Below, in pieces: positions 46,439 to 56,196 of a stretch of 64,000 bases of DNA. Source of the stretch: Rhizobium lusitanum (GTDB lineage Bacteria; Pseudomonadota; Alphaproteobacteria; Rhizobiales; Rhizobiaceae); assembly GCF_014189535.1 (NCBI RefSeq), contig NZ_CP050307.1, positions 62,001-126,000 of the forward strand. The letters run 5' to 3'. Numbering within the stretch: position 1 is the first letter of the stretch; every line of letters starts with the position of its first letter. Under the pieces are notes generated by a model. The model made no database searches, had not been told where the DNA came from, and saw nothing but the letters and a program-made list of their open reading frames with translations. Made by a program: the position numbers and the translations under genes.

Positions 46439-47386
46439 ATGTTTAAGAAAGGCATGCGCTTAATTTTGGCGGCTGTTGCCGTAGCCCCCATTTTCGCAAG
46501 CTCCGCCTGGGCGGCCGGCCAGATGACGATCATCGTCAATGATCCGTCCAACCCCTACTGGCTGACGGAAGGCAATGTCGCCAAGGCAACAGCCGAAAAG
46601 CTCGGCTATACGGCCTCGGTCAGCGCTCATAAAGGCGACACCAACACAGAGAGCAACCTGATCGACACCGCGATCACCAACAAGTCGGTTGCCATCATCC
46701 TCGATCCGGCCAATGCCGACGGCTCGGTCGGCGCGGTGAAAAAGGCTGTGGCTGCCGGAATCCCGGTCTTTCTGGTGAATGCAGAAATCAACCAGGAAGG
46801 CCTCGCAAAGGCGCAGCTCGTCTCCAACAACGCCCAGGGTGCGGCAATCGGTGCGCAGCAATGGGTCGAAGCCGTTGGCGACAAGGGCAAGTATGCCGAA
46901 CTGTTCGGCGCTCCCTCCGACAACAATGCCGCAACCCGTTCCAACGGTTATGAGACGGTGCTGACGCAGTATCCGGACCTTCAGAAGGTCGCAAAGGAAG
47001 TTGCCAACTGGGATCGTACCCAGGGTCACAACAAGATGCAGTCCATGCTGCAGGCTCATCCGGATATCAACGGCGTGATTTCCGGCAATGACGAAATGGC
47101 GTTGGGCGCGATTGCAGCCCTGAAGGAAGCCGGCAAGCTCGCCAACATCAAGGTCGGCGGCTTTGACGGTTCTCCGGACGCAGTCGCCGCCATCAAGGCC
47201 GGCGAACTGCAATATACCGTTCTGCAGCCGGTTGCCATTTTCTCGGAAGAGGCAGTCAAGCAGGCCGATAGCTTCATCAAGACCGGCAAGACTGGTGCTT
47301 CGAGTGAAAAGCAGCTCTTCGATTGCTTGCTGATCACGAAGGACAATGTCGACAAGTACACAGGCCCGTTCGTTCTGGCCCAGTAA
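46439..47386 (+). CDS. eryG: Erythritol ABC transporter periplasmic binding protein EryG
   Basis: A 315-residue family 2 sugar-binding protein. The signal peptide ends SSAWA near residue 22. The mature part begins MTIIVNDPSNPYWLTEGNVAKATAE and has NLIDTAITNKSVAIILDPANADG and VISGNDEMALGAIAALKEAG, typical of ribose/erythritol-type binders. ATG 46439 follows GGGAGAGAG. It completes the EryEFG importer. A hairpin follows its stop. Confidence 0.92.
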   Translation: MFKKGMRLILAAVAVAPIFASSAWAAGQMTIIVNDPSNPYWLTEGNVAKATAEKLGYTASVSAHKGDTNTESNLIDTAITNKSVAIILDPANADGSVGAVKKAVAAGIPVFLVNAEINQEGLAKAQLVSNNAQGAAIGAQQWVEAVGDKGKYAELFGAPSDNNAATRSNGYETVLTQYPDLQKVAKEVANWDRTQGHNKMQSMLQAHPDINGVISGNDEMALGAIAALKEAGKLANIKVGGFDGSPDAVAAIKAGELQYTVLQPVAIFSEEAVKQADSFIKTGKTGASSEKQLFDCLLITKDNVDKYTGPFVLAQ

Positions 47387-47393
47387 TGACAAA

Positions 47394-47419
47394 GGGGGAC
47401 GCCGAAAGCGGCGTCCCCC
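47394..47419 (+). terminator. Strong hairpin after eryG
   Basis: GGGGGACGCCG / CGGCGTCCCCC pair over 11 bases with a four-base loop (AAAG), nine bases after the stop. The following sequence (ATCATTTGCC) has few T, so it could be a terminator or a stabiliser of the eryG message. Confidence 0.7.
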
Positions 47420-47532
47420 ATCATTTGCCGTTTCATGGATCTGGCAAAGGATTGTTCTATCACCATTTTTTGCCTTCGCTCGGCATTCGCAGTACGAAGC
47501 TGATACCCCCAGAGTCAGCATCAGAGGCCACA

Positions 47533-48375
47533 GTGACACAGAAGACGAATATCGGAGCATTCCTGTCCGACGAACTGCCAAGCGACAGCCGGCACAGCCG
47601 CCAGCTCGCCCGCCGGCAGATGATCGCCGAAGCCGTCATGGCGGAGGGCTCCATGCGCATCGAGGATCTCACGGATCGTTTCGGCATCAGCCTGATGACG
47701 GCGCACCGCGACGTCGACGAACTGGTGAGCCGTGGCCTTTTCAGAAAGACGCGCGGCATCGTCACGGCGGCAGCAACCAGCCTGATCGAATCGAGCGACG
47801 TTTATCGGGCGAACCGCCAGTCGGCGGAAAAGAAGATGATTGCCGCCGCCGCAATGCAGTTCGTCGAGCCTGGGCAGGCGATCTTTCTCGACGATTCCAC
47901 CACGGTGCTGCAAATGGCGGCGCATCTGCCGGCCAAGGTTCCGCTGACCGCGATCACCAATTCGCTGACGCTGATGAACGCGCTGAAGGACATGCATGAT
48001 GTCACGCTTCTGGCCCTTGGCGGCCAATACTACAATTGGTGCAATGCCTTCATGGGGCGGATGACGATCAATGAGATCAACCGGCTGCGGGCGGATGTCG
48101 CCTTCATCTCCATGTCCGCCATCACCGATGATGTCGTCTTCCATCAGTCCCCGGAAATTGTCGACATCAAGCGGGCGATGTTTGATAGCGCCGCCAAACG
48201 CATTCTTCTGGCCGATCACACGAAATTCGAACGGCGCGCTTTGCACAGTTTCGCGGCCTTGAGCGAATTCGATGTGGTCATCGTCGATGAGAAGACGCCG
48301 GCCGATCATCTCGATCGGATGCGAAACAAGAATATCAACGTCGTCGTCGCCAGAAGCGACGGAGATCAATCATGA
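47533..48375 (+). CDS. Second DeoR-family regulator
   Basis: A 280-residue DeoR/GlpR-type repressor: HTH (RRQMIAEAVMAEGSMRIEDLTDRFGISLMTAHRDVDELVSRGLF) and C-terminal phosphosugar domain (PGQAIFLDDSTTVLQMAAHL, TAITNSLTLMNAL, RILLADHTKFERRALHSF). I chose GTG 47533, preceded by AGAGG; the frame is open further back but runs into eryG. It heads a second kinase-dehydrogenase unit, 44 bases before the kinase gene, and probably senses its product. Confidence 0.88.
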   Translation: MTQKTNIGAFLSDELPSDSRHSRQLARRQMIAEAVMAEGSMRIEDLTDRFGISLMTAHRDVDELVSRGLFRKTRGIVTAAATSLIESSDVYRANRQSAEKKMIAAAAMQFVEPGQAIFLDDSTTVLQMAAHLPAKVPLTAITNSLTLMNALKDMHDVTLLALGGQYYNWCNAFMGRMTINEINRLRADVAFISMSAITDDVVFHQSPEIVDIKRAMFDSAAKRILLADHTKFERRALHSFAALSEFDVVIVDEKTPADHLDRMRNKNINVVVARSDGDQS

Positions 48376-48418
48376 GGGCAACGCCCGCGCGGCCTTTCTA
48401 TCAATCGGAGTAATCAGC

Positions 48419-49948
48419 ATGCCGAGTCTGCTCGGAATTGACAGCGGTCTCACCGTCACCAAGGCCGTTATTTTTGATGTCGACGGCACGCAGCTTGCCG
48501 TGGCGCGGCGGCGGGTGACGCAATTCATGCCCAAGGCCCGCCACATCGAGCGGGACATGGACGAGCTCTGGAATGCGACCGCCGACGCGATCGGGGAGGC
48601 GATCAGCCTCAGCGGGCGCCCGGCGAGCGACATCCAGGCCATCGCGGCAACGGCCCATGGCGATGGCATCTATTTGCTCGACCGGTCGAGCAAGCCGCTC
48701 GGCCGCGCCATCCTGTCGCTGGACAGCCGGGCAGGCGCTGTTGTCGACCGCTGGCTGGAAAGCCCGATTGCCGATGCGGCCCTCACCCTTACCGGCCAGC
48801 TTCCGCATGTCTCAGCGCCCTCGGCACTTCTCGCCTGGATCAAGGAGAAGGAGCCGGCCCGTTTCGAGCGCATCGGCCATATCCTGAGCTGCAAGGACTG
48901 GCTGCGCTTCTGCCTGACCGGCGTGATAGGCACGGACAGGACGGAGGCGAGCACGTCCTTCACCAACGTCAAGGATCAGGACTATTCGCTGGATGCGCTG
49001 AAGCTCTTCGGGCTCGGTGAACTCCAACACGCCCTTCCGCTCGCATCGCGTTCCGACGAAGTCATCGGCCATGTCACCAGCGCTGTTGCAAGCCGCACCG
49101 GCCTTGCCGAGGGAACGCCGGTGGTTGCCGGGCTCCACGATGTCACCGCATCGGCTCTGGGTGCCGGCGGCTATGCATCCGGCGTGGTCGCGGTGATCGC
49201 CGGGACCTATTCGATCAACGAAACCCTCTCCTCCGAACCGCGCGTCGACAAGCGGTGGTTCTGCCGCAATGCGATTGCGCCCGGCCAGTGGAATAACATG
49301 TCGATCTCGCCGGCATCGACGGCGAATTACGACTGGTTTCTCGACACGCTTTGCGCCGGCGAGCGCGCCGGCACCGAGGCCACGGGACAGTCGGTCCATG
49401 CGCTGCTCGCGCCCGAGATCGAGGCGGCCTTCAACCGCCCCTCGACGGCGCTCTTCCACCCCTATCTCTTCGGCTCCCCCTATGGCGCCTCGGCGAGCGC
49501 CGGTTTCTTCGGTCTCGGCGGCTGGCATGATCGCGGCGACATGCTGCGCGCCGTGCTGGAAGGCATCGCCTTCAATCACAAGATCCATGTCGATGCGCTG
49601 GGCGATGGCTTTTCCTTCAGCGAGGCGCGGCTTGCCGGCGGGATCTCCCGCAATCCGGTCGTCGTCCAGATGTTCGCCGACGTGCTCGGGATGCCGGTGA
49701 CGGTAACCGAAACGGACGAGGCAGCGGCCTGGGGTGCGGCGTTATGCGCCGGCGCGGGCATCGGTCTCTATGCCGATCCACAGAGCGACCCCCGCGATGT
49801 CAGCGCGATTGCAAAGACCTATCATCCCGACGCGAGCCGCAGCACCGATTATCGGCGCCGATACGACCTTTTCCGGGACATTGCCGATGCGATGATGCCG
49901 CTTTGGCCCAGGATCGGCAGCCTCGTGCCGGCGGAATCCCAGGACTAG
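48419..49948 (+). CDS. Second FGGY-family carbohydrate kinase (L-xylulokinase-like)
   Basis: A 509-residue kinase. N-terminal phosphate loop LGIDSGLTVTKAVIFDVDG, then ILSLDSRAGAVVDRWL, SCKDWLRFCLTGVIGTDRTEASTSF, and in the second half GTYSINE, GMVEGIAFNHKIHVDAL-like (LEGIAFNHKIHVDALGD) and LAGGISRNPVVVQMFADVLGMPV. The pattern is nearest the L-xylulose kinase (LyxK) branch; a pentitol or tetritol is also possible. ATG 48419 has GGAG eight bases upstream. It differs clearly from EryA, so it is a second enzyme and not a duplicate. Confidence 0.88.
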   Translation: MPSLLGIDSGLTVTKAVIFDVDGTQLAVARRRVTQFMPKARHIERDMDELWNATADAIGEAISLSGRPASDIQAIAATAHGDGIYLLDRSSKPLGRAILSLDSRAGAVVDRWLESPIADAALTLTGQLPHVSAPSALLAWIKEKEPARFERIGHILSCKDWLRFCLTGVIGTDRTEASTSFTNVKDQDYSLDALKLFGLGELQHALPLASRSDEVIGHVTSAVASRTGLAEGTPVVAGLHDVTASALGAGGYASGVVAVIAGTYSINETLSSEPRVDKRWFCRNAIAPGQWNNMSISPASTANYDWFLDTLCAGERAGTEATGQSVHALLAPEIEAAFNRPSTALFHPYLFGSPYGASASAGFFGLGGWHDRGDMLRAVLEGIAFNHKIHVDALGDGFSFSEARLAGGISRNPVVVQMFADVLGMPVTVTETDEAAAWGAALCAGAGIGLYADPQSDPRDVSAIAKTYHPDASRSTDYRRRYDLFRDIADAMMPLWPRIGSLVPAESQD

Positions 49949-49950
49949 AT

Positions 49951-51711
49951 ATGCAGCAGGACAATCATGCCATGACCGATACCGCCGCCGAGCTGGAACA
50001 GCGCTTTTCGACACTACAGGAGAAGGACATCGATGTCGTCATCCTCGGCGCGGGCATCAATGGCGCCGGGCTGTTTCGTGATCTCTCTGTCCAGGGCGTC
50101 AACTGTCTCATCGTCGACAAATCCGATTTCGGCTCGGGCACCAGCGCCGCGCCGTCGCGGCTGATCCATGGTGGCTTGAAATATCTGGAGACAGGCGAGT
50201 TCGGACTGGTGGCGCAGTCGACATTGGAGCGCAATCTGCTTCTCAAGAATGCCCCCCATTGCGTCGAGGCCCTGCCGACATTCGTGCCGATCTTCTCCTG
50301 GACACGCGGTATTTGGGCGGCATTGCGGACCCTGACGGGTTCGACCACCGCGCCGCGAAGCCGTGGCGCCGTTCTCATCAAGATCGGGCTTGCCCTTTAC
50401 GATTTCTTTGGCTCCCGCAGCCGCGTTATGCCGCGTCACAGGTTCATACTGAAGAGGCAGGCGCTCAAGGAAATGCCGTATGTCACACCGAAGATCGTCG
50501 CCGGCGGCATCTACTACGATGCCAAGATCAGTCGGCCGGAGCGGCTCGTCTACGAGCTGATCAAGGATGGGCTGGATGCAAACGGCAATGCGCTTGCGGC
50601 GAACTTCACGACGCTGATCTCGTCATCGGACGGAACACTCACCTTCCAGCGGTCCGATGACTGCACCTTTTCCGTGACGCCGAAGCTCGTCGTCAACGCC
50701 GCCGGCCCGTGGATCGATCATGTCAATGAAGCGCTCGGCGCGCCGTCGCACCTGATCGGGGGTACGAAGGGCTCGCATATCCTGCTAGATCATCCCGAAC
50801 TCGTGCGTAGCCTGAACGGCCATATGATCTACTTCGAGGCCGATGATGGACGCATCTGCCTGGTCTACGGCTATCTCGGCCTGGCGCTGGTCGGCTCGAC
50901 GGACATACCAAGCGCCGACCCTGATAATGTCCGCTGCGAAGAGCCGGAACTCGAATATTTCCTGGACAGCCTGAGAGCGCTCCTGCCGGGGCTTCGCTTC
51001 GGGCCGGAGCAGGTGGTTTATACCTATAGCGGCATCCGCCCGCTGCCAGCCAACGATGCCTCTTCCCCGGGGCTGATCAGCCGCGATCATTCCGCGCCGG
51101 TGATGGAGCCGCAAGGGGACCGTCCCTTTGCGATCATCTCGCTGGTGGGCGGTAAGTGGACCACCTTCCGAGGCTTTGCCGAGGAAGTCGCTGACATCGT
51201 TCTCGCGCGCTTCAAGCGCGTCAGGAACCAGTCGACGCAGCAATTGGCGATCGGTGGCGGACGTAACTTCCCTGTTGACCGCACTGCAAGGGCAGAGTGG
51301 GTACGCGCGGTTGCCGGTAAAACCGGCGTGGATCCGAAGCGGGTCGACGAGCTTCTGGCGCGCTACGGCACCACCGCTTCGGCGATCCTGAGCTATCGGT
51401 CGCCCCACAGCGACAAGGAGCGCCTCGCCGGCGCTTCCCACTATAGTCATCTGGAAATCGACTGGATCGCACGGCAGGAAATGGTCGTGCATCTCTCGGA
51501 CATCGTCTTCCGCCGCACGACGCTTGCGATCGAAGGGGCGTTGACGATGGACGGCCTGCGCCAGATTGGCATGATCGCTGGCGCGGCCCTTGGATGGAAC
51601 GCGCAAAAGCTGCTGACAGAGATCGACGACGTCGTCACATCGCTGGCGAAATTCCACGGTCTGCGGTTGTCCGACACGACCGGGCGCCAGCCGGCGGAAG
51701 CGCAGATCTGA
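49951..51711 (+). CDS. Second GlpD/EryB-like flavin dehydrogenase
   Basis: A 586-residue FAD protein of the glycerol-3-phosphate dehydrogenase family. The FAD motif is VVILGAGINGAGLFRDLSVQG, followed by GTSAAPSRLIHGGLKYLETGEFGLV, a GTKGSHI loop and LVGGKWTTFRGFAEEVADI. It is ~80 residues longer than EryB, mostly in the C-terminal domain. ATG 49951 (AGGA six bases upstream) or ATG 49972 could be the start. It follows the second kinase by two bases and should oxidise that kinase's polyol phosphate at the membrane. Confidence 0.87.
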   Translation: MQQDNHAMTDTAAELEQRFSTLQEKDIDVVILGAGINGAGLFRDLSVQGVNCLIVDKSDFGSGTSAAPSRLIHGGLKYLETGEFGLVAQSTLERNLLLKNAPHCVEALPTFVPIFSWTRGIWAALRTLTGSTTAPRSRGAVLIKIGLALYDFFGSRSRVMPRHRFILKRQALKEMPYVTPKIVAGGIYYDAKISRPERLVYELIKDGLDANGNALAANFTTLISSSDGTLTFQRSDDCTFSVTPKLVVNAAGPWIDHVNEALGAPSHLIGGTKGSHILLDHPELVRSLNGHMIYFEADDGRICLVYGYLGLALVGSTDIPSADPDNVRCEEPELEYFLDSLRALLPGLRFGPEQVVYTYSGIRPLPANDASSPGLISRDHSAPVMEPQGDRPFAIISLVGGKWTTFRGFAEEVADIVLARFKRVRNQSTQQLAIGGGRNFPVDRTARAEWVRAVAGKTGVDPKRVDELLARYGTTASAILSYRSPHSDKERLAGASHYSHLEIDWIARQEMVVHLSDIVFRRTTLAIEGALTMDGLRQIGMIAGAALGWNAQKLLTEIDDVVTSLAKFHGLRLSDTTGRQPAEAQI

Positions 51712-51752
51712 GCGGATCCGGCTTCCGGCTGCGCACTTTTCCTGGAATTGCT

Positions 51753-52817
51753 CTACGAGAAAACCGGGTCCAGCGAACCGGCCTTGTAGCGCTTGGCCAT
51801 GTCAGAGACCGGGAGCGGCTTGATCCGGGCAGCATGGCCGGCCGTTCCGAATTGCTCGAAACGCTCCTTGCAGAGCTTGGTCAAGGCGGCCATAGCCGGC
51901 TTCATATATTTGCGCGGATCGAATTCGCTCGGGTCTTCCTGCAGCACACGACGGATCTGGCCGGTCATCGCCATGCGGCCATCCGTGTCGATGTTGATCT
52001 TGCGCACGCCATTCTTGATGCCGCGCTGGATTTCCTCGATCGGTACGCCCCAGGTCGGCTTCATCTGCCCGCCATACTTGTTGATGATCTCCTGGAGATC
52101 TTCGGGGACCGATGAGGAGCCGTGCATCACCAGATGGGTGTTCGGCAGCTTGCGGTGGATCGCCTCGATGACCTCCATCGCCAACACCGACCCATCCGGC
52201 CTGCGGGTGAATTTATAAGCGCCGTGCGAGGTGCCCATGGCGATCGCCAGCGCATCGACCTTCGTCTCGCGTACGAACTTGACCGCCTCGTCGGGGTTGG
52301 TGAGCAACTGGTCGTGCGAGAGCTTGCCTTCGGCACCGTGGCCGTCTTCGGCTTCGCCCATGCCGGTTTCCAGCGAGCCCAGCACGCCGAGTTCACCTTC
52401 GACGGAAATACCGCCCAGATGCGCCATTTCGGTGACCGTCTTCGTGACGCCGACATTGTAGTCCCAGTCGGCCGGGGTTTTCGCATCGGCCTTGAGCGAA
52501 CCGTCCATCATCACCGATGTGAAGCCGGCCTGGATGGCGGTCATACAGCTCGAAGCATCGTTGCCGTGGTCGAGATGCACGCAAACCGGAATGTGAGGAT
52601 AGATTTCGACGACGGCATCCATCATGTGCTTCAGCATGATGTCGTTGGCATAGGCTCTGGCGCCGCGCGACGCCTGGATGATGACAGGCGCATCGGCGGC
52701 ATCGGCCGCTTCCATGATGGCCAGGGCCTGTTCCATGTTGTTGATGTTGAAAGCGGGCACGCCATAGCCATTTTCCGCAGCGTGATCGAGCAACTGTCTC
52801 AGCGTAATGCGTGCCAT
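51753..52817 (-). CDS. fba: Class II fructose/sedoheptulose-bisphosphate aldolase (CbbA type)
   Basis: A 354-residue zinc-dependent aldolase of the Calvin-cycle subtype. It has [19 protein letters not shown], the zinc ligands in [40 protein letters not shown] and [12 protein letters not shown]. It cleaves fructose 1,6-bisphosphate and, in this subtype, sedoheptulose 1,7-bisphosphate. ATG 52817 follows AAAGGAGAG. It faces the second polyol operon and could also split a ketose 1-phosphate made there, or condense the erythrose 4-phosphate from erythritol with DHAP; both are inference. Confidence 0.93.
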   Translation of the reverse strand: MARITLRQLLDHAAENGYGVPAFNINNMEQALAIMEAADAADAPVIIQASRGARAYANDIMLKHMMDAVVEIYPHIPVCVHLDHGNDASSCMTAIQAGFTSVMMDGSLKADAKTPADWDYNVGVTKTVTEMAHLGGISVEGELGVLGSLETGMGEAEDGHGAEGKLSHDQLLTNPDEAVKFVRETKVDALAIAMGTSHGAYKFTRRPDGSVLAMEVIEAIHRKLPNTHLVMHGSSSVPEDLQEIINKYGGQMKPTWGVPIEEIQRGIKNGVRKINIDTDGRMAMTGQIRRVLQEDPSEFDPRKYMKPAMAALTKLCKERFEQFGTAGHAARIKPLPVSDMAKRYKAGSLDPVFS

Positions 52818-53232
52818 TCAACTCTCCTTTGATAATACTAGGCGGCGACAATCAGCCGATCATCGACCGAAATATCGGCGTTTTCCACGGCATGAGAACG
52901 GCGATTCCGCAAGCTGGCGACACCCATCGGCGCTTGCCTAGAGGTTTTCAGGCAATTCCCCACACACGAAATCCCACTCAGGCGCAGATCAACATATCCA
53001 GCTACATAACAATATAAAATGACAAAATCACATTATTTATGACATTTTGCCTCGATGTACCCTTCGCGCCTTGGCCGGCCCCTGGGTGGTGCTCCATTGA
53101 AACTTTGTCTGCCCCCATCAGGCGAGGCGTTGTGTAACTATCCTGCTAGCTTCGACTGGCCGGCCACGCCTTGCATTTGCCTCCAGTCCGACGCGGAGAG
53201 GCAAGTTGAACGCCGTGGATGGTGGAGAGAGC
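52818..53232. promoter_or_regulatory. Divergent region between the aldolase and the carboxylase operon
   Basis: 415 bases without a gene. Between 52970 and 53050 it is AT-rich, with AACATA (52991-52996), ACATAAC (53004-53010) and the dyad AAAATG ... CATTTT (53016-53048). The ACATAA pieces resemble the ery half-sites but are too short to be convincing. Both promoters should lie here. Confidence 0.45.
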
Positions 53233-53658
53233 ATGGATCTGCAAAAGATCAAAACGCTGATCGAATTTGTCGGTCGGTCACGCATTTCCGAACTGGTGGT
53301 GAGCCAGGACGGGACGACCGTGCGGATCTCGAACGGCACTTCCAGACAGGCGACCGCTGCGCGGCAACAGCCTGCGCGCTCACCTGTCGTCAAGGCTGCT
53401 GTTTCGACTGATGGCGACAAAGCCGGTCAAATGGTCGTCGCGCCTGTCTTCGGGTTACTGCATCGATCGCCAAGTCCCGGCGCGCCGCCTTTCGTCAAGC
53501 TGGGCGATGTCGTCGAAGCGGGCCAGAGCCTCTGCATCATCGAGGCGATGAAAGTTTTCAACACGGTGTCGGCGCACAAAACGGGGCCGATCCTGCGTAT
53601 CCTGGCCGATGACGGTCAGGAAGTGGAAGCCGGGCAGCCGCTGATGGAGATCGGCTGA
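53233..53658 (+). CDS. Biotin carboxyl carrier protein (AccB-like)
   Basis: A 141-residue carrier. The N-terminal helix is followed by a Pro/Ala-rich linker (~38-60) and a biotinyl domain with the thumb [21 protein letters not shown] and the biotinylation motif EAMKVFN (Lys107). It should shuttle carboxybiotin between the carboxylase encoded next door and a carboxyltransferase. ATG 53233 has GGAGAG. Its stop and the next start overlap (TGATG). It is distinct from a housekeeping AccB by its operon context. Confidence 0.9.
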   Translation: MDLQKIKTLIEFVGRSRISELVVSQDGTTVRISNGTSRQATAARQQPARSPVVKAAVSTDGDKAGQMVVAPVFGLLHRSPSPGAPPFVKLGDVVEAGQSLCIIEAMKVFNTVSAHKTGPILRILADDGQEVEAGQPLMEIG

Positions 53659-55031
53659 TGTCGCCACGTGAACGGGACCGTCGGTTCGACACCGTGCTGA
53701 TCGCCAATCGCGGCGAGATCGCGCTGCGCATTCAGCGGGCATGCCGCGAGCTGGGCCTGCGTTCGGTGATGATCTGCTCCGAAGCGGACCGGGATGCGCC
53801 CTATGGCGCGACGGCCGACGAATTCGTCTGCATCGGGCCTTCGGCGCCGGGTCAAACCTATCTCAACCAGGCCGCCATCTTGCTTGCCGCGCGCACGATG
53901 GGGGCAGAGGCCATCCATCCGGGATACGGCTTCCTGTCGGAGAATGCGGGTTTCGCCCAAGCCGTGGAGGATGCCGGCCTGATTTTCATCGGGCCGCCCG
54001 CCTCGGCGATCCGCATGATGGGCGACAAGATTGCCGCCAAGCGAGCGATGATCGAGGCTGGCGTACCCTGCGTGCCTGGCCCAGATACGGCGCTCCCCGA
54101 CGATGTCGCGACAATCAAGAATATCGCCCACGACATCGGCTATCCGGTGATTGTGAAGGCTGCGGGCGGCGGCGGGGGACGCGGCATGCGCGTCGTTCGC
54201 GACGACTCCGCATTGGAAGATGCCGTGTCGGTGACGCGGGAAGAGGCCAGAAGAGCCTTCGGCACGCCGGAGCTCTATCTCGAGAAATTCCTCGAGCATC
54301 CCCGGCATGTCGAGATCCAGGTTCTCTGCGACAACCACGGCAATACCGTGTGGCTCGGTCACCGCGATTGCTCGACGCAGCGGCGCCATCAAAAGGTGGT
54401 CGAGGAGGCGCCAGCGCCGGGCATTCCTACGGACATTGCGGCGGCTGTCGGCGAGCGTTGCGCGGAGGCATGCCGCCGGATCGGTTACCGGGGCGTGGGT
54501 ACATTCGAGTTTCTCTACGAGAACGGTGCGTTCTATTTCATCGAAATGAACACGCGTCTTCAGGTCGAGCATCCGGTCACGGAAATGACCTCGGGCATCG
54601 ATATCGTCTGCGAGCAGCTTCGCGTCGCGCAAGGGCTACCGCTTAAGATTTCCCAGGCGGATGTTCAGACATCGGGCCACTCCTTCGAATGCCGCATCAA
54701 TGCGGAAGATCCATTCACCTTTGCCGCGTCTCCGGGCCGGATCACCAATGCGCGGTTTCCGGCAGGCCCCGGTGTCCGTGTCGATAGCCATGTGGAGACA
54801 GGCTACAAGGTGTCGCCCCATTACGACTCCCTGATCGCGAAACTAATCGTGCATGCGCCGACGCGCGACCAGGCAATCCGCCGCATGCAGGTAGCACTGG
54901 CGGATACCAGAATCGAGGGGATCGAGACCAACGTTGCGCTGCATCGGGAAATTTTTGAGGACCCGGCTTTCTGTGCCGGCGGAACGGACATTCATCATCT
55001 TGAGCACTGGTTGAGCGAGCGGAAGCCATGA
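53658..55031 (+). CDS. Biotin carboxylase (AccC-like)
   Basis: A 457-residue ATP-grasp enzyme that carboxylates biotin with bicarbonate and ATP. Present are [37 protein letters not shown], the glycine-rich loop [15 protein letters not shown], the [20 protein letters not shown] motif, and [20 protein letters not shown] with catalytic Glu/Arg residues. It overlaps the carrier gene by one base upstream and the second carrier-like gene downstream. With PxpB/PxpC as carboxyltransferase-like partners it could form a multi-subunit urea-carboxylase-type enzyme. Confidence 0.93.
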   Translation: MSPRERDRRFDTVLIANRGEIALRIQRACRELGLRSVMICSEADRDAPYGATADEFVCIGPSAPGQTYLNQAAILLAARTMGAEAIHPGYGFLSENAGFAQAVEDAGLIFIGPPASAIRMMGDKIAAKRAMIEAGVPCVPGPDTALPDDVATIKNIAHDIGYPVIVKAAGGGGGRGMRVVRDDSALEDAVSVTREEARRAFGTPELYLEKFLEHPRHVEIQVLCDNHGNTVWLGHRDCSTQRRHQKVVEEAPAPGIPTDIAAAVGERCAEACRRIGYRGVGTFEFLYENGAFYFIEMNTRLQVEHPVTEMTSGIDIVCEQLRVAQGLPLKISQADVQTSGHSFECRINAEDPFTFAASPGRITNARFPAGPGVRVDSHVETGYKVSPHYDSLIAKLIVHAPTRDQAIRRMQVALADTRIEGIETNVALHREIFEDPAFCAGGTDIHHLEHWLSERKP

Positions 55032-55489
55032 TGAAGCGAGCAAAACGGACAGCCAAAGTGATGACCGAAGACTTCACCGACCCGGCGGTCATGCAGCAGA
55101 TTGCTACCTGGCTGGAAAGTGCCGGCGCAAGCGCGATCGAGGTCGAGACGGAGGACGGCCGTCATGTTCGAATCGTCATGGACGACGAGGCCTCTCTGCG
55201 CGCCGACGACGGCCCACGCGACATGGTTCCGACAGCTCCTGCGAGCGTCGTAGCCGCGAAGGCGTCTTTCGCCGGACATTTTCTCGACACCCACCCGGCG
55301 CGCGGCACGCCCGCAGCGGCGGAAGGCATGGCTGTTACCGCCGGGGATATCGTCGGGTTCACCAAGGTGGGACCGCTCCTGATGCCGGTTCGCGCGCCCG
55401 ACGCCGGCACGTTGAACGAATACCTGGTTAAGGCCGGTGCTCTGGTCGGCTATGGCGACACCATTTTTTCGATCGAGCCAGCACAATGA
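55028..55489 (+). CDS. Degenerate biotinyl-domain protein lacking the biotinyl lysine
   Basis: A 153-residue protein with the build of a carrier: N-terminal helix ([26 protein letters not shown]), a linker and a C-terminal biotinyl-like domain. Aligned to the carrier two genes upstream on the pattern P-G-P, AGD and RAPDAGTL, the EAMK motif becomes K-V-G-P and the biotinyl Lys107 corresponds to Pro116. So it cannot carry biotin there. It may be a structural subunit, a decoy or a regulator. ATG 55028 overlaps the carboxylase stop; ATG 55061 is also possible. The next gene overlaps by four bases. Confidence 0.75.
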   Translation: MMKRAKRTAKVMTEDFTDPAVMQQIATWLESAGASAIEVETEDGRHVRIVMDDEASLRADDGPRDMVPTAPASVVAAKASFAGHFLDTHPARGTPAAAEGMAVTAGDIVGFTKVGPLLMPVRAPDAGTLNEYLVKAGALVGYGDTIFSIEPAQ

Positions 55490-56196
55490 CCGACATGCAA
55501 GCAACAGCTCTTTCAACACCGGGGCTTATCTCTCCCGCGCTTGCCGATGCTCCGAAAATCTCCGTCATCGGCACCAGCGCCTATCTGGTGGAAGCGCCGG
55601 GGGATTTCGATCTTCCGACCCAGAGGCGGATCTGGGCGTTGGCCAAGGCGGTGGAGACGTGGTCCGAGGTTCGCGAAATCGTCCCAGGGGTTACCAACCT
55701 TCTGGTGATCCTCAAGCAGACACCCGAGGAGCCGGACGAGGTGGAGGCTCGGCTGAGACGGGAATGGGATCGTGCTCACGGTATCGATCTTGCCGGCAAG
55801 ACGATTGAGATTCCGGTGACCTATGGCGGTGAGCATGCGACGGATCTCGCGGCCGTTTGTGATTTCTCGGGCCTGAACGACCGTGAGGTCGTCCGGCTGC
55901 ATTCGGAAGGCAACTATACCGTTTTCGCACTCGGAAGCGCTCCGGGTTTTGGCTATCTGCACGGCCTTGATCCGCGCATCTACATGCCGCGCAAGACGGT
56001 GCCGTCGCTGAGAATGCTCAAGGGCACGGTGACGATCGGCGGTATGCAGACGGGTGTGTCGGTTCTGACGGGGCCGAACGGCTGGAACTCCATCGGTTTC
56101 GCGGAGCTTTCCGTATTCGATCCCGCGAGGACGCCGCCGGCGCTGTTGGCCCCCGGCGACAAGGTTCGCTTCCTGCCCGAAAGGATCGAGCTGTGA
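55486..56196 (+). CDS. pxpB: 5-oxoprolinase subunit B-like / carboxyltransferase half (KipI family)
   Basis: A 236-residue KipI/AHS1-domain protein. The family patterns are IEIPVTYGGEHATDLAAV, FALGSAPGFGYLHGLDPRIYMPRKT and VTIGGMQTGVSVLTGPNGWNSIG. In E. coli and Bacillus PxpB acts with PxpC and PxpA to hydrolyse 5-oxoproline with ATP; the AHS1/AHS2 pair is also the carboxyltransferase of urea carboxylase. Its overlap with the genes on both sides shows a tight operon. The name pxpB is by family; the substrate is open. Confidence 0.88.
   Translation: MTDMQATALSTPGLISPALADAPKISVIGTSAYLVEAPGDFDLPTQRRIWALAKAVETWSEVREIVPGVTNLLVILKQTPEEPDEVEARLRREWDRAHGIDLAGKTIEIPVTYGGEHATDLAAVCDFSGLNDREVVRLHSEGNYTVFALGSAPGFGYLHGLDPRIYMPRKTVPSLRMLKGTVTIGGMQTGVSVLTGPNGWNSIGFAELSVFDPARTPPALLAPGDKVRFLPERIEL

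Noticed and set aside
52991..53010. AACATA and ACATAAC near the aldolase promoter as further ery operators
   Set aside because: Only six to seven bases match, with no inverted arm, so I did not extend the ery motif to this promoter.
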